A DNA stretch of 64,000 nt from Faecalicatena_A orotica (GCF_040545875.1 NZ_JBEPMR010000004.1), one strand, 5' to 3'; positions 8,274 through 18,149 are shown, numbered from the stretch's first letter. Notes: generated from the sequence alone by a model not told the origin. Numbers and translations: made by a program.

Positions 8274-9875
8274 TTATCGGTCCTGTATTACCGGCACAGT
8301 ATCACCAGTAAAGTATTCTCTTAAAAGCCATGCAGGAGTGCAGCTCCACGCATGACAGAAGCTGTTTACCTGTGACGATCCATATGGGGATGCATGGGGA
8401 TCTTCAGGGTCAAAAGCCTCCCAGAAGGTATCGGCTCCCAGATTGATCATTCCTCCCCAGTAAGTCCGCATCAGTTCCAGCGCCTTCTCCTTTTCACCCA
8501 CATGAAGCAGTGCCTCGATGACATGGTGATAGGCATAAGGTGTAGCAACTCCCATCTCCGGATTTTCTTCCAGAAGATGCAGCATTAATGCACGGCTCTT
8601 CTCTTTTTCAAATACGTCTGCAAGAACCATCCATGCCTGACTGGACCACGATATCTGATGATCCGCGCCACTTACAAAGAAGCCTTTTTCCTCATCCCAG
8701 AAGTGGCTTACTGCTTTTTCCAGAGCATCGGCAAGCATGACCCGGAGTTCCTCTTTGGCCGCCTCATCTCCTGCAAGGCTTGCCAGAACTTCTCCCTGGC
8801 GCAGACAGTATATCCATACTGCATGAGCAGCCGCCTGACGGTCAAGTCCGTCTTTCCAGTCAATAAATGCCATCATTGGGTTTTCTGTTTTCGGGACACC
8901 ATCCTCCATATCATTCAGAGCCAGTACGATCTGGCGGTAGGCCGTGCCCCACAGTTCTTTTACAATTTCCAGATCTTTTGTCTCCTGATAATAGTCGTAA
9001 AGAATGGACACGAAAAACAAAGAATAATCGAATAAAAATGTGTCATCTACCTGCATAACAGGCTCAGTAAAAAGACACGCTCCGACTTTCCCGTCTTCAC
9101 GGATCAGCCCGGCAAAAAGGTACATACACCGTTTCACCAGATTCAGATTCCGGAAGGTTGCATAATTGGCTTTTGCCTGTAGACGCAGGTCACCGATCCA
9201 CAGACGGCGGTCACGCTTAGGACCGTCCTCAAACACATGCTGCATACAATCCTGAAGTGTTTTTAAGCTTGCCTTGTCGATTGCTTTGAGGTCCTCCGGC
9301 AGAGAGGAAAGTGGCTCTGCCTCCTCCAGAGACACTGCTGAAACTGCAGTCAGTTCCACATTTTCCACCACCACCTGAAACTTTGCCGAGGTATCGACAG
9401 CAAAGATTTCCAGATAGCGGAATGCGTACCGCCTCGGAAGTTTCAGTTCACATGGGAGCACATCGATATGTATCAGTTCCTCCTGAATCCACCCTTTGCT
9501 GATCCAGCCATGATAAGTGGAGGAATCGTCCAGAATTTCTCCCGGGATTTCTGCAAATTTCAGGCGAAGATAAGCGGGCGCATCCTGCGGGCTTCCCGCC
9601 GAATTCAGCTTCAGGGTCACGTAACCGACATGATGGTCTCCGAAATCAAGACAGATACTGTCATCCTTCTTAAGGAGTTTTCCCGGCATAAGGGTGATAT
9701 CCTCACGTGAGGAAATCTCTGCAATGCCATCCGCCGTTTTCGTTACTGACACAAGTGAAACAGGTTTTACCTTTGTTTCAATGAGCTGAAAATCCAACTC
9801 CTGTGCCTTCTTTATAAAGGTATCCACAGTCTTTCTCTTCATATCAGGCAGGATACTTACTAACGCTTCTCCCAT
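8274..9875 (-). CDS. Alpha-L-rhamnosidase-like six-hairpin glycosidase (GH78-related)
   Basis: 533 residues. An N-terminal beta-rich region (about 1-190) is followed by an (alpha/alpha)6 barrel. The barrel opens with DGPKRDRRLWIGDLRLQA, which matches the E/D-x-P-x-R-(E/D)-R-x-x-W-x-G-D signature of GH78-type rhamnosidases, and continues with VDDTFLFDYSLFF and QVNSFCHAWSCTP. No signal peptide is seen, so it acts in the cytoplasm on imported glycosides. It is shorter than most GH78 enzymes, so the specificity is open. It is the last gene of the operon, 3 bp after the GH1 gene. Confidence 0.7.
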   Translation of the reverse strand: MGEALVSILPDMKRKTVDTFIKKAQELDFQLIETKVKPVSLVSVTKTADGIAEISSREDITLMPGKLLKKDDSICLDFGDHHVGYVTLKLNSAGSPQDAPAYLRLKFAEIPGEILDDSSTYHGWISKGWIQEELIHIDVLPCELKLPRRYAFRYLEIFAVDTSAKFQVVVENVELTAVSAVSLEEAEPLSSLPEDLKAIDKASLKTLQDCMQHVFEDGPKRDRRLWIGDLRLQAKANYATFRNLNLVKRCMYLFAGLIREDGKVGACLFTEPVMQVDDTFLFDYSLFFVSILYDYYQETKDLEIVKELWGTAYRQIVLALNDMEDGVPKTENPMMAFIDWKDGLDRQAAAHAVWIYCLRQGEVLASLAGDEAAKEELRVMLADALEKAVSHFWDEEKGFFVSGADHQISWSSQAWMVLADVFEKEKSRALMLHLLEENPEMGVATPYAYHHVIEALLHVGEKEKALELMRTYWGGMINLGADTFWEAFDPEDPHASPYGSSQVNSFCHAWSCTPAWLLREYFTGDTVPVIQDR

Positions 9876-9878
9876 CTC

Positions 9879-11294
9879 TTATTCCTCCTCGTGCAGCACC
9901 GCACCATTTGTGGAAATCACATCCCGGTACCAGTAGAAAGATTTTTTCCTGTATCTTTCTAACGTTCCTGTGCCGTCATCGTACCTGTCTACATAAATAT
10001 AACCATAACGTTTCTTAAGCTCTGCAGTAGAAGCGCTCACAAGGTCTATGCATCCCCATGAGGTATATCCCATGACCTCGACACCATCCTCGATGGCTTC
10101 CTCTACCTGTAGAAGGTGCTGTTTCAGATAATCTATGCGGTATCCGTCCTCAACTGTCATTTCTCCGTCTGCATTCCTGATAAGCTCATCCACTGCACCG
10201 AGTCCGTTTTCCACAATGAATAATGGTTTCTGGTAACGGTCATAGTAGTAATTCAGCACATAGCGCAGTCCCTTAGGATCAATCTGCCATCCCCACTGGC
10301 TGGCGTCAAGATATGGATTCGGAACACCCCCTAAAAGGTTGCCTTTTCCCTCTTTTCGCTTTGCAGGATCAGCGGTGTCGCAGATGCTCATATAATAACT
10401 AAAGGAAACAAAATCAACTGTGTTTTTCAGAATTTCTTCGTCCCCCGGTGCAAACTGGATTTCGATATTGTTCTCCCTGAAATAGCGTTTCATATATCCC
10501 GGATATCTTCCTCTTACATGAACATCCCCAAAAAAGTCATTCATGTGAGTACTCTCCATGACCTTAATTACATCGTCAGGTGACGGCGTAAGAGGGTACG
10601 TAGGCATACTTAAAATCATACAGCCGACCTTTGCTTCAGGCATCATCTCATGGGCAATCTTTGTCGCCAGGGCACTGGCCACAAGTTCATGATGGACAGC
10701 CTGATAAAGATCATTTTTAGACAACTTTTCTTTGTCTGTATAGATCCCTCCGCTTAAGAAGGGTTCGTGAAGCACCGAGTTGATTTCATTAAAGGTGAGC
10801 CAGTACTTAACTTTCTTACCGTATCTGTCAAAAATCGTCCTTACATACTTCTCATAAAAATCAATCATCCTGCGGTTCACCCATCCGTTATAGGTCCGGG
10901 AAAGGTGGAGCGGTGTTTCATAATGTGAGATCGTAACGAGAGGTTCCATACCATATTTCAGACATTCGTCAAACAGGTCGTCATAAAACCGGAGCCCTTT
11001 TTCGTTCGGGGTATCCTCATCCCCCTGCGGGAAAATACGGCTCCAGGCAATCGAAGTACGGAATACCTTGAATCCCATCTCCGCAAACAGTTTGACATCC
11101 TCCTTATATCTGTGGTAAAAGTCAATACCCACGAGCTTCATATTATCCGGTGCAGGCTCTGCTGTGCGGGGCCCTGCGATCCCGTGTGGAGTCACATCCT
11201 GTGTGCTTAACCCTTTGCCGTCTTCATCATATGCCCCTTCGCACTGGTTGGCAGCAACCGCGCCGCCCCATAGGAAATCCTTTGGAAATGTCAT
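9879..11294 (-). CDS. GH1 6-phospho-beta-glycosidase
   Basis: 471 residues, full length for GH1. N-terminal FLWGGAVAANQCEGA, acid/base Glu in LTFNEINS and nucleophile Glu in FIVENGLG are present. The substrate-end motif is WGCIDLVSASTAELKKRYG followed by IYVD; the Ser/Lys/Tyr pattern is the phosphate-binding set of 6-phospho-beta-glucosidases, whereas plain beta-glucosidases carry Glu-Trp there. No PTS genes are nearby. The ROK kinase next door could supply the 6-phosphate after uptake of the free glycoside (inference). It is cytoplasmic, 22 bp after the kinase gene. Confidence 0.88.
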   Translation of the reverse strand: MTFPKDFLWGGAVAANQCEGAYDEDGKGLSTQDVTPHGIAGPRTAEPAPDNMKLVGIDFYHRYKEDVKLFAEMGFKVFRTSIAWSRIFPQGDEDTPNEKGLRFYDDLFDECLKYGMEPLVTISHYETPLHLSRTYNGWVNRRMIDFYEKYVRTIFDRYGKKVKYWLTFNEINSVLHEPFLSGGIYTDKEKLSKNDLYQAVHHELVASALATKIAHEMMPEAKVGCMILSMPTYPLTPSPDDVIKVMESTHMNDFFGDVHVRGRYPGYMKRYFRENNIEIQFAPGDEEILKNTVDFVSFSYYMSICDTADPAKRKEGKGNLLGGVPNPYLDASQWGWQIDPKGLRYVLNYYYDRYQKPLFIVENGLGAVDELIRNADGEMTVEDGYRIDYLKQHLLQVEEAIEDGVEVMGYTSWGCIDLVSASTAELKKRYGYIYVDRYDDGTGTLERYRKKSFYWYRDVISTNGAVLHEEE

Positions 11295-11316
11295 ATTATA
11301 AATTCTCCTTTCATGG

Positions 11317-12240
11317 TTATGAGTTATAAATATTTCTATAATGATACAATGCCCCGATCAGATTCGCATCATTGTAATATCTGCAATTCGTAATTCGCGG
11401 TACCGGTACATACGGGCTGACGCTTCTCAACGGGATCTTCCCTGTCAGTTCTGTCATACTTTTGTTTACATATTCCAGGAGCAAAGGCTGCTGGCTGATT
11501 CCCCCTCCGATTGCAATGATGTCTAAATCAAGGAGAATATTCAGGTTATAAATTTGGACTGCAAGGGCATCTGTATAATCCTTCAGCCCCTTTAAAACAA
11601 GCTCGTCTCCCTCGTTTGCCATGCTGAATATGCTGATGCCGTCATAACTTTCCCAATCCACACCTGTATACTTTGCCACTGCCCGGGCCAGACCCTGTGC
11701 CCCTCCCGATATCCCCCAGTAGCTGTCCATTTCCTGAGGCAGATCGTCTTTCGTGCAAATATAGCTGTATTCCCCCGCTGTAAAGCGGTTCCCCCGGTAA
11801 ATCCTGCCATTTAGGATAATTCCCCCTGCGACACCGGACCCGAGAACTACCACGGCCCCGTTCGTACAATCTTTCAGGCTTCCCTTCCAGTATTCAGCCA
11901 GGGCAGCACATTTCCCATCATTTTCCACACTCACAGGCATTCCATACCGCTTAGACAGCTCCACTGCCACGGAACTGCCGCAGAGGTAAGGCAGGTATCC
12001 TGCCGTCACACAATACCCTGTCTTGTTATCCAGCATTCCCGGCATACTGACGGCAATCCCCGATATACGGGACCTGTATTTTTCTACAACGGAATTCAAA
12101 ATCTGATAGAAATCTTCTTTTGTATGGTTCTCATAAGCCGGGGTAGGTACCTTATCTTTTTCCAGAATAATGGCATTCTCATCCATCATGGCATACTTCG
12201 TAAAGGTACCGCCGGCATCAAATACAAGATAGTTCTTCAT
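11317..12240 (-). CDS. ROK-family sugar kinase (candidate beta-glucoside kinase)
   Basis: 307 residues. ATP-binding DAGGTFTKYAMMDE at the N-terminus, ENDGKCAALAEYWKG with the catalytic Asp, VVLGSGVAGGIILNG, and a C-terminal AIGGGISQQP. The cysteine-rich zinc motif of ROK repressors and glucokinases is not seen; the expected region reads CTKDDLPQEMDSYWGISG. That, with the GH1 phospho-glycosidase neighbour, suggests a kinase acting on intact beta-glucosides, as in BglK-type enzymes (inference). No DNA-binding domain is present, so it is an enzyme and not a repressor. Confidence 0.82.
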   Translation of the reverse strand: MKNYLVFDAGGTFTKYAMMDENAIILEKDKVPTPAYENHTKEDFYQILNSVVEKYRSRISGIAVSMPGMLDNKTGYCVTAGYLPYLCGSSVAVELSKRYGMPVSVENDGKCAALAEYWKGSLKDCTNGAVVVLGSGVAGGIILNGRIYRGNRFTAGEYSYICTKDDLPQEMDSYWGISGGAQGLARAVAKYTGVDWESYDGISIFSMANEGDELVLKGLKDYTDALAVQIYNLNILLDLDIIAIGGGISQQPLLLEYVNKSMTELTGKIPLRSVSPYVPVPRITNCRYYNDANLIGALYHYRNIYNS

Positions 12241-12257
12241 GTTCTTAACCTTCCATG

Positions 12258-13184
12258 TTACTTTTCATTTCCAAAGTTGATATAAAGCTTTGCAAAGAAA
12301 TCTTCCAGTGTCAGCCGGGCATCCAGATATTTGTACACCCGGATTTCCCGGTTATTCTGCCCGTAAATATAAGTCATATCTTCTGCGATTCGCGGTGCGG
12401 GAACTAAATCATAGCTTACCTTCTCCAACTCTTCCATGAGGACCGCGATTGTTCCCTGATCCCCCAGTCCCCAGATTTCCCCGTGGGGCCATTCCATCTC
12501 ATAAGCTGCCGCCTTTTGGTTAAATTCCACCATCTGTTCAAACAGATATTTCCCGATTTTCCCGCAGGGACGGACTTTCATCTGCAGCTCAGCCAGAGAA
12601 ACTGCCATGACTTTATACAGGCTTTTCGGTACCTGCCACAGCGGTACATGTGAAGAAAAAATCACGTTTGCGGCATGTATATCCATGAGCAGGTTAAACT
12701 CGAACCCGCCCTCCGGATAATCTCCTCCGCCAATCCAGATGACAGTCATGCGGTCCGCAATCTCTGGTGCAAGAAGCAGTGCCGAAGCCACGTCCGTGAC
12801 CGCACCCTGGCAGGCGACGTACAGCGGACGCGCATCCTCTTTCATCGCCTCCTGTATAATGAAGCGTGCTGCAGGACTGTCGATCGGTGTATGCTCGTCT
12901 TCCAATCCTTTGGGAGCACCCAGAACGACAGGACACTGATCCTTCACACCCATTAATTCCATAACTTTCAATATTTCATCATAGCTTGCCTGCGCAGTGC
13001 CTAGTTCCCCATATTCCTGAGGATTCTTACAGAAGTGTCCGGCAGCTATGCCTCTGATATCAAATCTCGGGGTCATCAGATGATGTGCCACCGCAAACTG
13101 GTCATCTGCCTCATTTTTACAATCTGTATGCACAATGACCCTTACTTTTTTATTTTCCGGAACTGTATATGCGTAATCCCACAT
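12258..13184 (-). CDS. Nucleoside hydrolase-like protein
   Basis: 308 residues from the ATG at 13184, which follows AAAGGAGAAGTC; the open frame runs further upstream but without a ribosome site. The N-terminal VIVHTDCKNEADDQFAV resembles the DTDxxxEaDD calcium site of inosine-uridine-type nucleoside hydrolases, with Cys in place of the second Asp. A later WIGGGDYPEGGFEFNLLMD block matches the family's GGN region and substrate Asp. Members in sugar operons may act as N- or O-glycosidases (for example on ribosides); the role here is not known. It starts 22 bp before the end of the symporter gene on the other side. Confidence 0.75.
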   Translation of the reverse strand: MWDYAYTVPENKKVRVIVHTDCKNEADDQFAVAHHLMTPRFDIRGIAAGHFCKNPQEYGELGTAQASYDEILKVMELMGVKDQCPVVLGAPKGLEDEHTPIDSPAARFIIQEAMKEDARPLYVACQGAVTDVASALLLAPEIADRMTVIWIGGGDYPEGGFEFNLLMDIHAANVIFSSHVPLWQVPKSLYKVMAVSLAELQMKVRPCGKIGKYLFEQMVEFNQKAAAYEMEWPHGEIWGLGDQGTIAVLMEELEKVSYDLVPAPRIAEDMTYIYGQNNREIRVYKYLDARLTLEDFFAKLYINFGNEK

Positions 13185-13206
13185 GACTTCTCCTTTCATA
13201 ACCATT

Positions 13207-14637
13207 TTAATCAGCCATCTGCCGTTTATCCAGTTCCGCACGGATTTCCGGATACTTCTTATCGAGATCATAAGGAATCAGAACGATGATGGCAATAATT
13301 GTTGACACCAGTGACAGTCCTCCGAACGCAAAGTTGATCGCTGTCTGGGTCTTTGGAAACATCTGTGCAAGGTTCTGTCCTGCCGAGAGTGCCTTATCCA
13401 TAGCGCCTGCATCATATGCGCCCCAGACGAGAAGAGCGGATACAATGGCTGAAGCCGACGCACTTGCAAGTTTATTCAGGAAACCGGAGATAGCAGTCTG
13501 TGTACCCGCAAGACTCTTTCCGCATTTCCATTCTGTGTAATCGAAGATGTCCGGCATCATGGAGTAGAACATACTGGAACGGAATCCAAATCCAAGTCCG
13601 ATGACAGCCAGTGCGATTGTCGCTACGGTTCCGTTTGAGGTAAAGAATAATACACCGTAACCGATTGCATCCACGACAGCGCCGAACTGCATCAGTTTTA
13701 CCTTGTGAATCCCTTTTCCATTCAAAAATGCAGCAAGCAGCATCGTCGGAATTGCCAGTATCGTCAAGAGGGATAAGGCTGTCGGCATCGCACTCACATC
13801 GCCGACAATATAACTATAGTAATACTGCATCGCACCATACATTCCCAGATAACCTACGAACAGGAAATATACGAGGAACAGAAGCATGATGTAATATTTG
13901 TTTTTAAATACGTTGCCCATATCCTGCAAAAAAGACGTCTTCTGTGCAGACTGTGTAGGCGGGTTGATTTCCACAGTACTGAAAACGCAGATGCACATGA
14001 TTGCTACGACAATGATTCCCAGTACAATATTGGTGTTTCTGTATCCTGCTGCAAGGGCAGCGCCTGTTGCATCAGAAGACCCTGCAAAGAAGTAAACCAT
14101 TGGAATGACAAACAGGGAAGAAGTCAGTGATCCCAGGTTTGCGAAAACCATACGTGTTGTTGCAATATTCGTTCTCTCTGACGGTACCGGTGATAATGCT
14201 GTTACAATCGGCGCCATCGGGATATTTACCAGCGTGTAGCCAAATGAAAAAATGATATATGTAATGTAAGCCCATGCCAGTTTGGAGCCTGCACCCCAGC
14301 CGGTAGGAACAGAAAACAGAAGAACCATTCCAATTGCAAGTACAGGAGCGCCTGCCAGCATCCACGGGCGGTAACGTCCCATTTTAGTATCTGTATGATC
14401 TACAAATGATCCAACCATGTAGTCTGTCAGGGCATCAATAAATTTTGTAATAACAAACATAAATCCTGCGGCACCGGCAGAGATGCCTGCACAGTTCGTA
14501 TAGTAAAACAACAGGTATGTATTTGCCAGCAGATACGCCAGATTACAGGCATAGTCACTGATTCCGAATCCGATACGCTGTCTCCATTTAAAGCTAGTTG
14601 TTTTATAATATGACGGTTCGTGTTTTAATTGCTGCAT
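13207..14637 (-). CDS. GPH-family sugar/glycoside:cation symporter
   Basis: 476 residues, about 12 membrane segments. It carries the GPH signatures DALTDYMVGSFVDHTDTKMG and GRYRPWM after the second helix. This family imports melibiose, xylosides, glucuronides and other glycosides with Na+ or H+. Being next to intracellular GH51, GH1 and GH78-like genes it probably brings in intact plant glycosides. It starts after AGGAGGAAGAAAA, 13 bp from the previous gene. Confidence 0.9.
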   Translation of the reverse strand: MQQLKHEPSYYKTTSFKWRQRIGFGISDYACNLAYLLANTYLLFYYTNCAGISAGAAGFMFVITKFIDALTDYMVGSFVDHTDTKMGRYRPWMLAGAPVLAIGMVLLFSVPTGWGAGSKLAWAYITYIIFSFGYTLVNIPMAPIVTALSPVPSERTNIATTRMVFANLGSLTSSLFVIPMVYFFAGSSDATGAALAAGYRNTNIVLGIIVVAIMCICVFSTVEINPPTQSAQKTSFLQDMGNVFKNKYYIMLLFLVYFLFVGYLGMYGAMQYYYSYIVGDVSAMPTALSLLTILAIPTMLLAAFLNGKGIHKVKLMQFGAVVDAIGYGVLFFTSNGTVATIALAVIGLGFGFRSSMFYSMMPDIFDYTEWKCGKSLAGTQTAISGFLNKLASASASAIVSALLVWGAYDAGAMDKALSAGQNLAQMFPKTQTAINFAFGGLSLVSTIIAIIVLIPYDLDKKYPEIRAELDKRQMAD

Positions 14638-14650
14638 TTTTCTTCCTCCT

Positions 14651-15259
14651 CTATTCTCCTGCTGCGGCAGTAACCGGCTTCATCGTGCCTGCTGCCTCCT
14701 TTAAGTTATAAAGCTCCTTCAGAAGCCGTGTTTCTTCCTTCTCTGTCAGGTTATGTTCTATGCGGAACACAACCGTCTTCTTCTTTCCCTGTTCCATCAA
14801 AAGCTGCTTCATGGCCCCCGGTGTGCCAAAGACGCTTTGATCTGCATCGATGATGTTGTTACCGGCCGTCCAGACATCCGCTTTCACACGGATACCGTAC
14901 GACCTGTTGACTGTCTCCCTGACGCTGTCCATATAGTAATAACGATAGGCATTGACCTGCCGTTTCCTGCGGTGACGCCTGCCAAAACCGAGCCCAAACG
15001 TTCCAATCACTGCATAAAGGGAATCGCCGTCCTCAACCAGAAACTGTCCGGTGAAGATCAGCGTGTGGTCGATACGAATCTGAAAAATCAGTGATCCGGC
15101 TGCGACCACAAAGCAGATCAGGCACATGGCAAATGCACTCATCTGTGGCATCAATATTGCGGCGCAAAGTACAATCGCCATATCTAATACAAGATTTACG
15201 CCTGCCAGCAGCATACGGTACGCTGCAAATTCCTTCTTTTTATCCTGAAACTGAGCCAT
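14651..15259 (-). CDS. Small membrane protein of unknown function
   Basis: 202 residues. Two hydrophobic helices (about 20-40 and 45-62) are followed by a soluble ~130-residue beta-rich region with a basic loop (RRHRRKRQ). I do not recognise a family with certainty; the layout resembles membrane-tethered PH-like domains. It sits between GH51 and the symporter with 13-bp spacing, so it may help the transporter (guess from position). Confidence 0.6.
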   Translation of the reverse strand: MAQFQDKKKEFAAYRMLLAGVNLVLDMAIVLCAAILMPQMSAFAMCLICFVVAAGSLIFQIRIDHTLIFTGQFLVEDGDSLYAVIGTFGLGFGRRHRRKRQVNAYRYYYMDSVRETVNRSYGIRVKADVWTAGNNIIDADQSVFGTPGAMKQLLMEQGKKKTVVFRIEHNLTEKEETRLLKELYNLKEAAGTMKPVTAAAGE

Positions 15260-15306
15260 TATTTCCTCCTGTTCCCCTTTTAGGAACCATAATCGTCCTG
15301 TTACTC

Positions 15307-16836
15307 TTATTTTCTTACAAAATGCATAACCTGTATGGAAGCCTTTGGCAGACGCACTGCAAAATCATTCTCCCTGCGGGACGGCGCCCGTCCTGTCTTT
15401 TCGCGGATTTTGTCCGGTTCCTCTTTTGTATTGCAGTCGTGGGGATCTTCACTTTCAAGGATCTGCCCGGACACATACTGTACATCATCTGAAAATGCAA
15501 TCACGATTTCCTGATCTTTTTCCATATCAGCATTGATCAGGTTCACAAAAATTCCTTCCTCTTTCTCAGAAGCAAAAATAAATGTTTTATCAGATGTCTC
15601 TCCGACTGTTTCCAAACCTAAGCCTTCCCGGTGCACTTTGTACATATTGAATACATCGTAATTCGGTGTCAGTATACATGTTTCGCCTTCCGTAAGGAAT
15701 AAGGAATTCAGCACATTGACAGTCTGTGCTACGCACGCCATTTTCACGCTCTCACAATTTTTATGAAGGATATCCAGAGTAAGCGCCGTTGTAATAGCAT
15801 CGCGCATTGTACACTGCTGGTACAGAGCCGGTCTGTTTGAAAAAGCGGCTCCATGCCAGTTGCCCCATTCTCCTATGATCAAATCACAGTCCGGCTTTGG
15901 AGTCTTAAAAAATCCTTCTTCCTCCGGAAGCGCCTCGATTCCCTCACGGATTAGCGCCGCCTGTTCCTGTATCACTTCATCAAGCTCCAGACATCCCTTA
16001 ATCACCAGGTCCCAGTCACGTTCATCAAATTCGGTTTCCTTTTGTTCGAGATTTTCCAGATTCCAGTTATAAAAATGTAAGTCGTATCCGTCCAAAGGCG
16101 GCCTTCTGAATTTTCCAAGCTCCTGGAAAAACTGCTTCGTCCATTCCACTCGTTCCTTCGGCTTGTTCCCGTCCGGTCCTGATGCGATTCTCTTCATTTC
16201 TGTCTTAGGTTTCCCGCCGTTCTCCAGAGAAATAAAGTTGGGAAACGCAGAAGCATATTTCCGGTATTCATTCGCATAGCTTTCCGGTGTCATACATCCG
16301 CCGCCTGCCCAGACCTCGTTGCCTATTCCCCATAGTTCCACGCCAAAGGGTTTCTCTGCCCCGTTCTGCTTACGCTCTTTTGCAAGTGAAGTTTCATCCT
16401 CTCTGTTGCAGTACTCCATCCATTCCCGCATTTCTTCTGTACCAGAAGTCATCATGTTAATGTTCAGCCAGGGTCTGGCCCCCGTAAGCTCGCACAGCCT
16501 AATAAATTCATGCGTTCCAAACTGGTTGGAATCCAGTTCATAGGTCCCGAAATTCTCATTATAAGTTACTGGACGCTCATTTCCCGGACCGATTCCATTT
16601 CGCCAGTGGTAGGTGTCTGCATAACATCCGCCCGGCCATCGTATAACCGGAGGCTGCAGCCTTTTCAGGGCATCCACCACATCTTTTCTCAGACCGTTGT
16701 AATTAGGGATCTTTGACTCTTCACCCACCCATATTCCGTCATAAATACAACTGCCAAGGAATTCGATAAAATGTCCGTGAAGCTCTTTGCTGATTTTACC
16801 TTTCTTACTGTCAATCTTGATTTCAACTGTGTTCAT
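15307..16836 (-). CDS. Alpha-L-arabinofuranosidase, GH51
   Basis: 509 residues, normal for intracellular GH51. The N-terminal HGHFIEFLGSCIYDGIWVG and RWPGGCYADTYHWRNGIGP are family hallmarks. The acid/base Glu lies in WGIGNEVWAGGG and the nucleophile Glu probably in LIIGEWGNWHG. It removes terminal L-arabinofuranose from plant oligosaccharides or glycosides. There is no signal peptide, so it works after uptake. It is the first gene of the seven-gene operon, with AGGAGGAAAAC before the ATG. Confidence 0.92.
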   Translation of the reverse strand: MNTVEIKIDSKKGKISKELHGHFIEFLGSCIYDGIWVGEESKIPNYNGLRKDVVDALKRLQPPVIRWPGGCYADTYHWRNGIGPGNERPVTYNENFGTYELDSNQFGTHEFIRLCELTGARPWLNINMMTSGTEEMREWMEYCNREDETSLAKERKQNGAEKPFGVELWGIGNEVWAGGGCMTPESYANEYRKYASAFPNFISLENGGKPKTEMKRIASGPDGNKPKERVEWTKQFFQELGKFRRPPLDGYDLHFYNWNLENLEQKETEFDERDWDLVIKGCLELDEVIQEQAALIREGIEALPEEEGFFKTPKPDCDLIIGEWGNWHGAAFSNRPALYQQCTMRDAITTALTLDILHKNCESVKMACVAQTVNVLNSLFLTEGETCILTPNYDVFNMYKVHREGLGLETVGETSDKTFIFASEKEEGIFVNLINADMEKDQEIVIAFSDDVQYVSGQILESEDPHDCNTKEEPDKIREKTGRAPSRRENDFAVRLPKASIQVMHFVRK

Positions 16837-16885
16837 GTTTTCCTCCTCTATCTGTTATTGACATTGTACTTAAGAAAGCAGGAAC

Positions 16886-16915
16886 TTTATATTAAAATAA
16901 CAGCATTATTGTCAA
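16886..16915 (-). promoter_or_regulatory. Promoter of the plant-glycoside operon
   Basis: On the minus strand TTGACA (16910-16915), an 18-bp spacer, TATAAA (16886-16891), about 50 bp upstream of the GH51 start. The AraC-type regulator encoded just upstream is the likely controller. Confidence 0.65.
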
Positions 16916-16931
16916 AATCCGAACATCTTAC

Positions 16932-18149
16932 TTACATATTTGCTCCATTTCCTGTATCCTCTGAACGGAATTCTTTCTGCTTATACTTTTCTCTGTACTG
17001 TCTGGGTGTCATCTTCATATATTTTTTGAATACGCTCCCGAAATGGCTCTGGGAATAAAAGCACACATAATCGCTGATTTCTGACAGACTTGCTTCTGAA
17101 TACTTCAACAGGTTGGCTGCGCGCTCTACACGGACTTTCTGAATATAATCCTGCACACTCATTCCGGTGTCACTGCGGAAAACCCTCGTAAGGTGCCCCG
17201 GGCTGATACCGATTGCCCTTGCCGCATCTTCCAGATAAATTTTATGGTGGTAATTCTGGTGAATGTAATCCCTGCATTGTTCTGTATAATTGGAAGAGGC
17301 CTTTTTCTCCTTCGTTTCTGCCACAAGTTTCGTGAAGTCGAGCACACTTCTGCGCATATACTCCACCATCTGGTCCATCCTTGTGCATCGGTCGATACGG
17401 TTAATATATAAATCGCTTAACCGGTATGACTCTGCCGGGGATACGCCTCCTGCAATCGCTTCCCTTGTCACGGCTGTCACGGAAACAATCGCCAAATTCC
17501 GCTGGTGGTTCAGTCTTTTCACAGACAGCATCCCTGCGCCCTCGACAAGGGCATCCATGCGCTCCAGAACATGTTTCGTGTCTCCTTCACGCACGCAGTC
17601 CATCACATATCGCTCCTCCCGGTATGTATGGTGGTATATTTCATCATCTATTTTTCGCAGCTCCATCATGGCATCTTCTTTTTCATTCAGCTCTTTTTTA
17701 TCTTCGGCCAGATTATTTCCGACCATTAAAGTGTCCACGCCCAGACTTACATTTTCCAGAAGCTCATAGAGAAAACTGACAAAGTTCAGTATCTTGAGAA
17801 GTGATATTGTAACCGGCGGCTTCTCATACTCATGGCTGATATGATAGGCTTTGTAGTAGCTGTGAATTTCCTCATAGCTTAACTCCTCCGTACAGACCGG
17901 TCCTGTGAGATAATAACCTCCCCCAGATTTCACTGCAGCAAAATAGACCTTTGTATCATCCTTATAGATCACAGGGATATCCTGTTTCCGGCTTTTCTCT
18001 ATTAAATACCGGGCCAGTTCTCCAGAGTGGAGGAAGGGACTTTCCTGGTCCAGAAACGTTCCGAAGCTTTTTACATCCATCTCTTCATCGGAGGTATAGA
18101 ATAACGGTAATCCCCACAAAAGTTCTAATTTTCTCATTAAATCTGACAT
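16932..18149 (-). CDS. AraC-family transcriptional regulator
   Basis: 405 residues. The start at 18149 follows GAGGAGATAGAG; an ORF start 21 bp upstream would include this ribosome site in the coding region. A long N-terminal sensor region (~290 residues, no clear cupin motif) is followed by two helix-turn-helix motifs: IYLEDAARAIGISPGHLTRV and the second ending FYSQSHFGSVFKKYMKMTPR. It is co-directional with and directly upstream of the GH51 operon, so it is probably its activator. Confidence 0.9.
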   Translation of the reverse strand: MSDLMRKLELLWGLPLFYTSDEEMDVKSFGTFLDQESPFLHSGELARYLIEKSRKQDIPVIYKDDTKVYFAAVKSGGGYYLTGPVCTEELSYEEIHSYYKAYHISHEYEKPPVTISLLKILNFVSFLYELLENVSLGVDTLMVGNNLAEDKKELNEKEDAMMELRKIDDEIYHHTYREERYVMDCVREGDTKHVLERMDALVEGAGMLSVKRLNHQRNLAIVSVTAVTREAIAGGVSPAESYRLSDLYINRIDRCTRMDQMVEYMRRSVLDFTKLVAETKEKKASSNYTEQCRDYIHQNYHHKIYLEDAARAIGISPGHLTRVFRSDTGMSVQDYIQKVRVERAANLLKYSEASLSEISDYVCFYSQSHFGSVFKKYMKMTPRQYREKYKQKEFRSEDTGNGANM

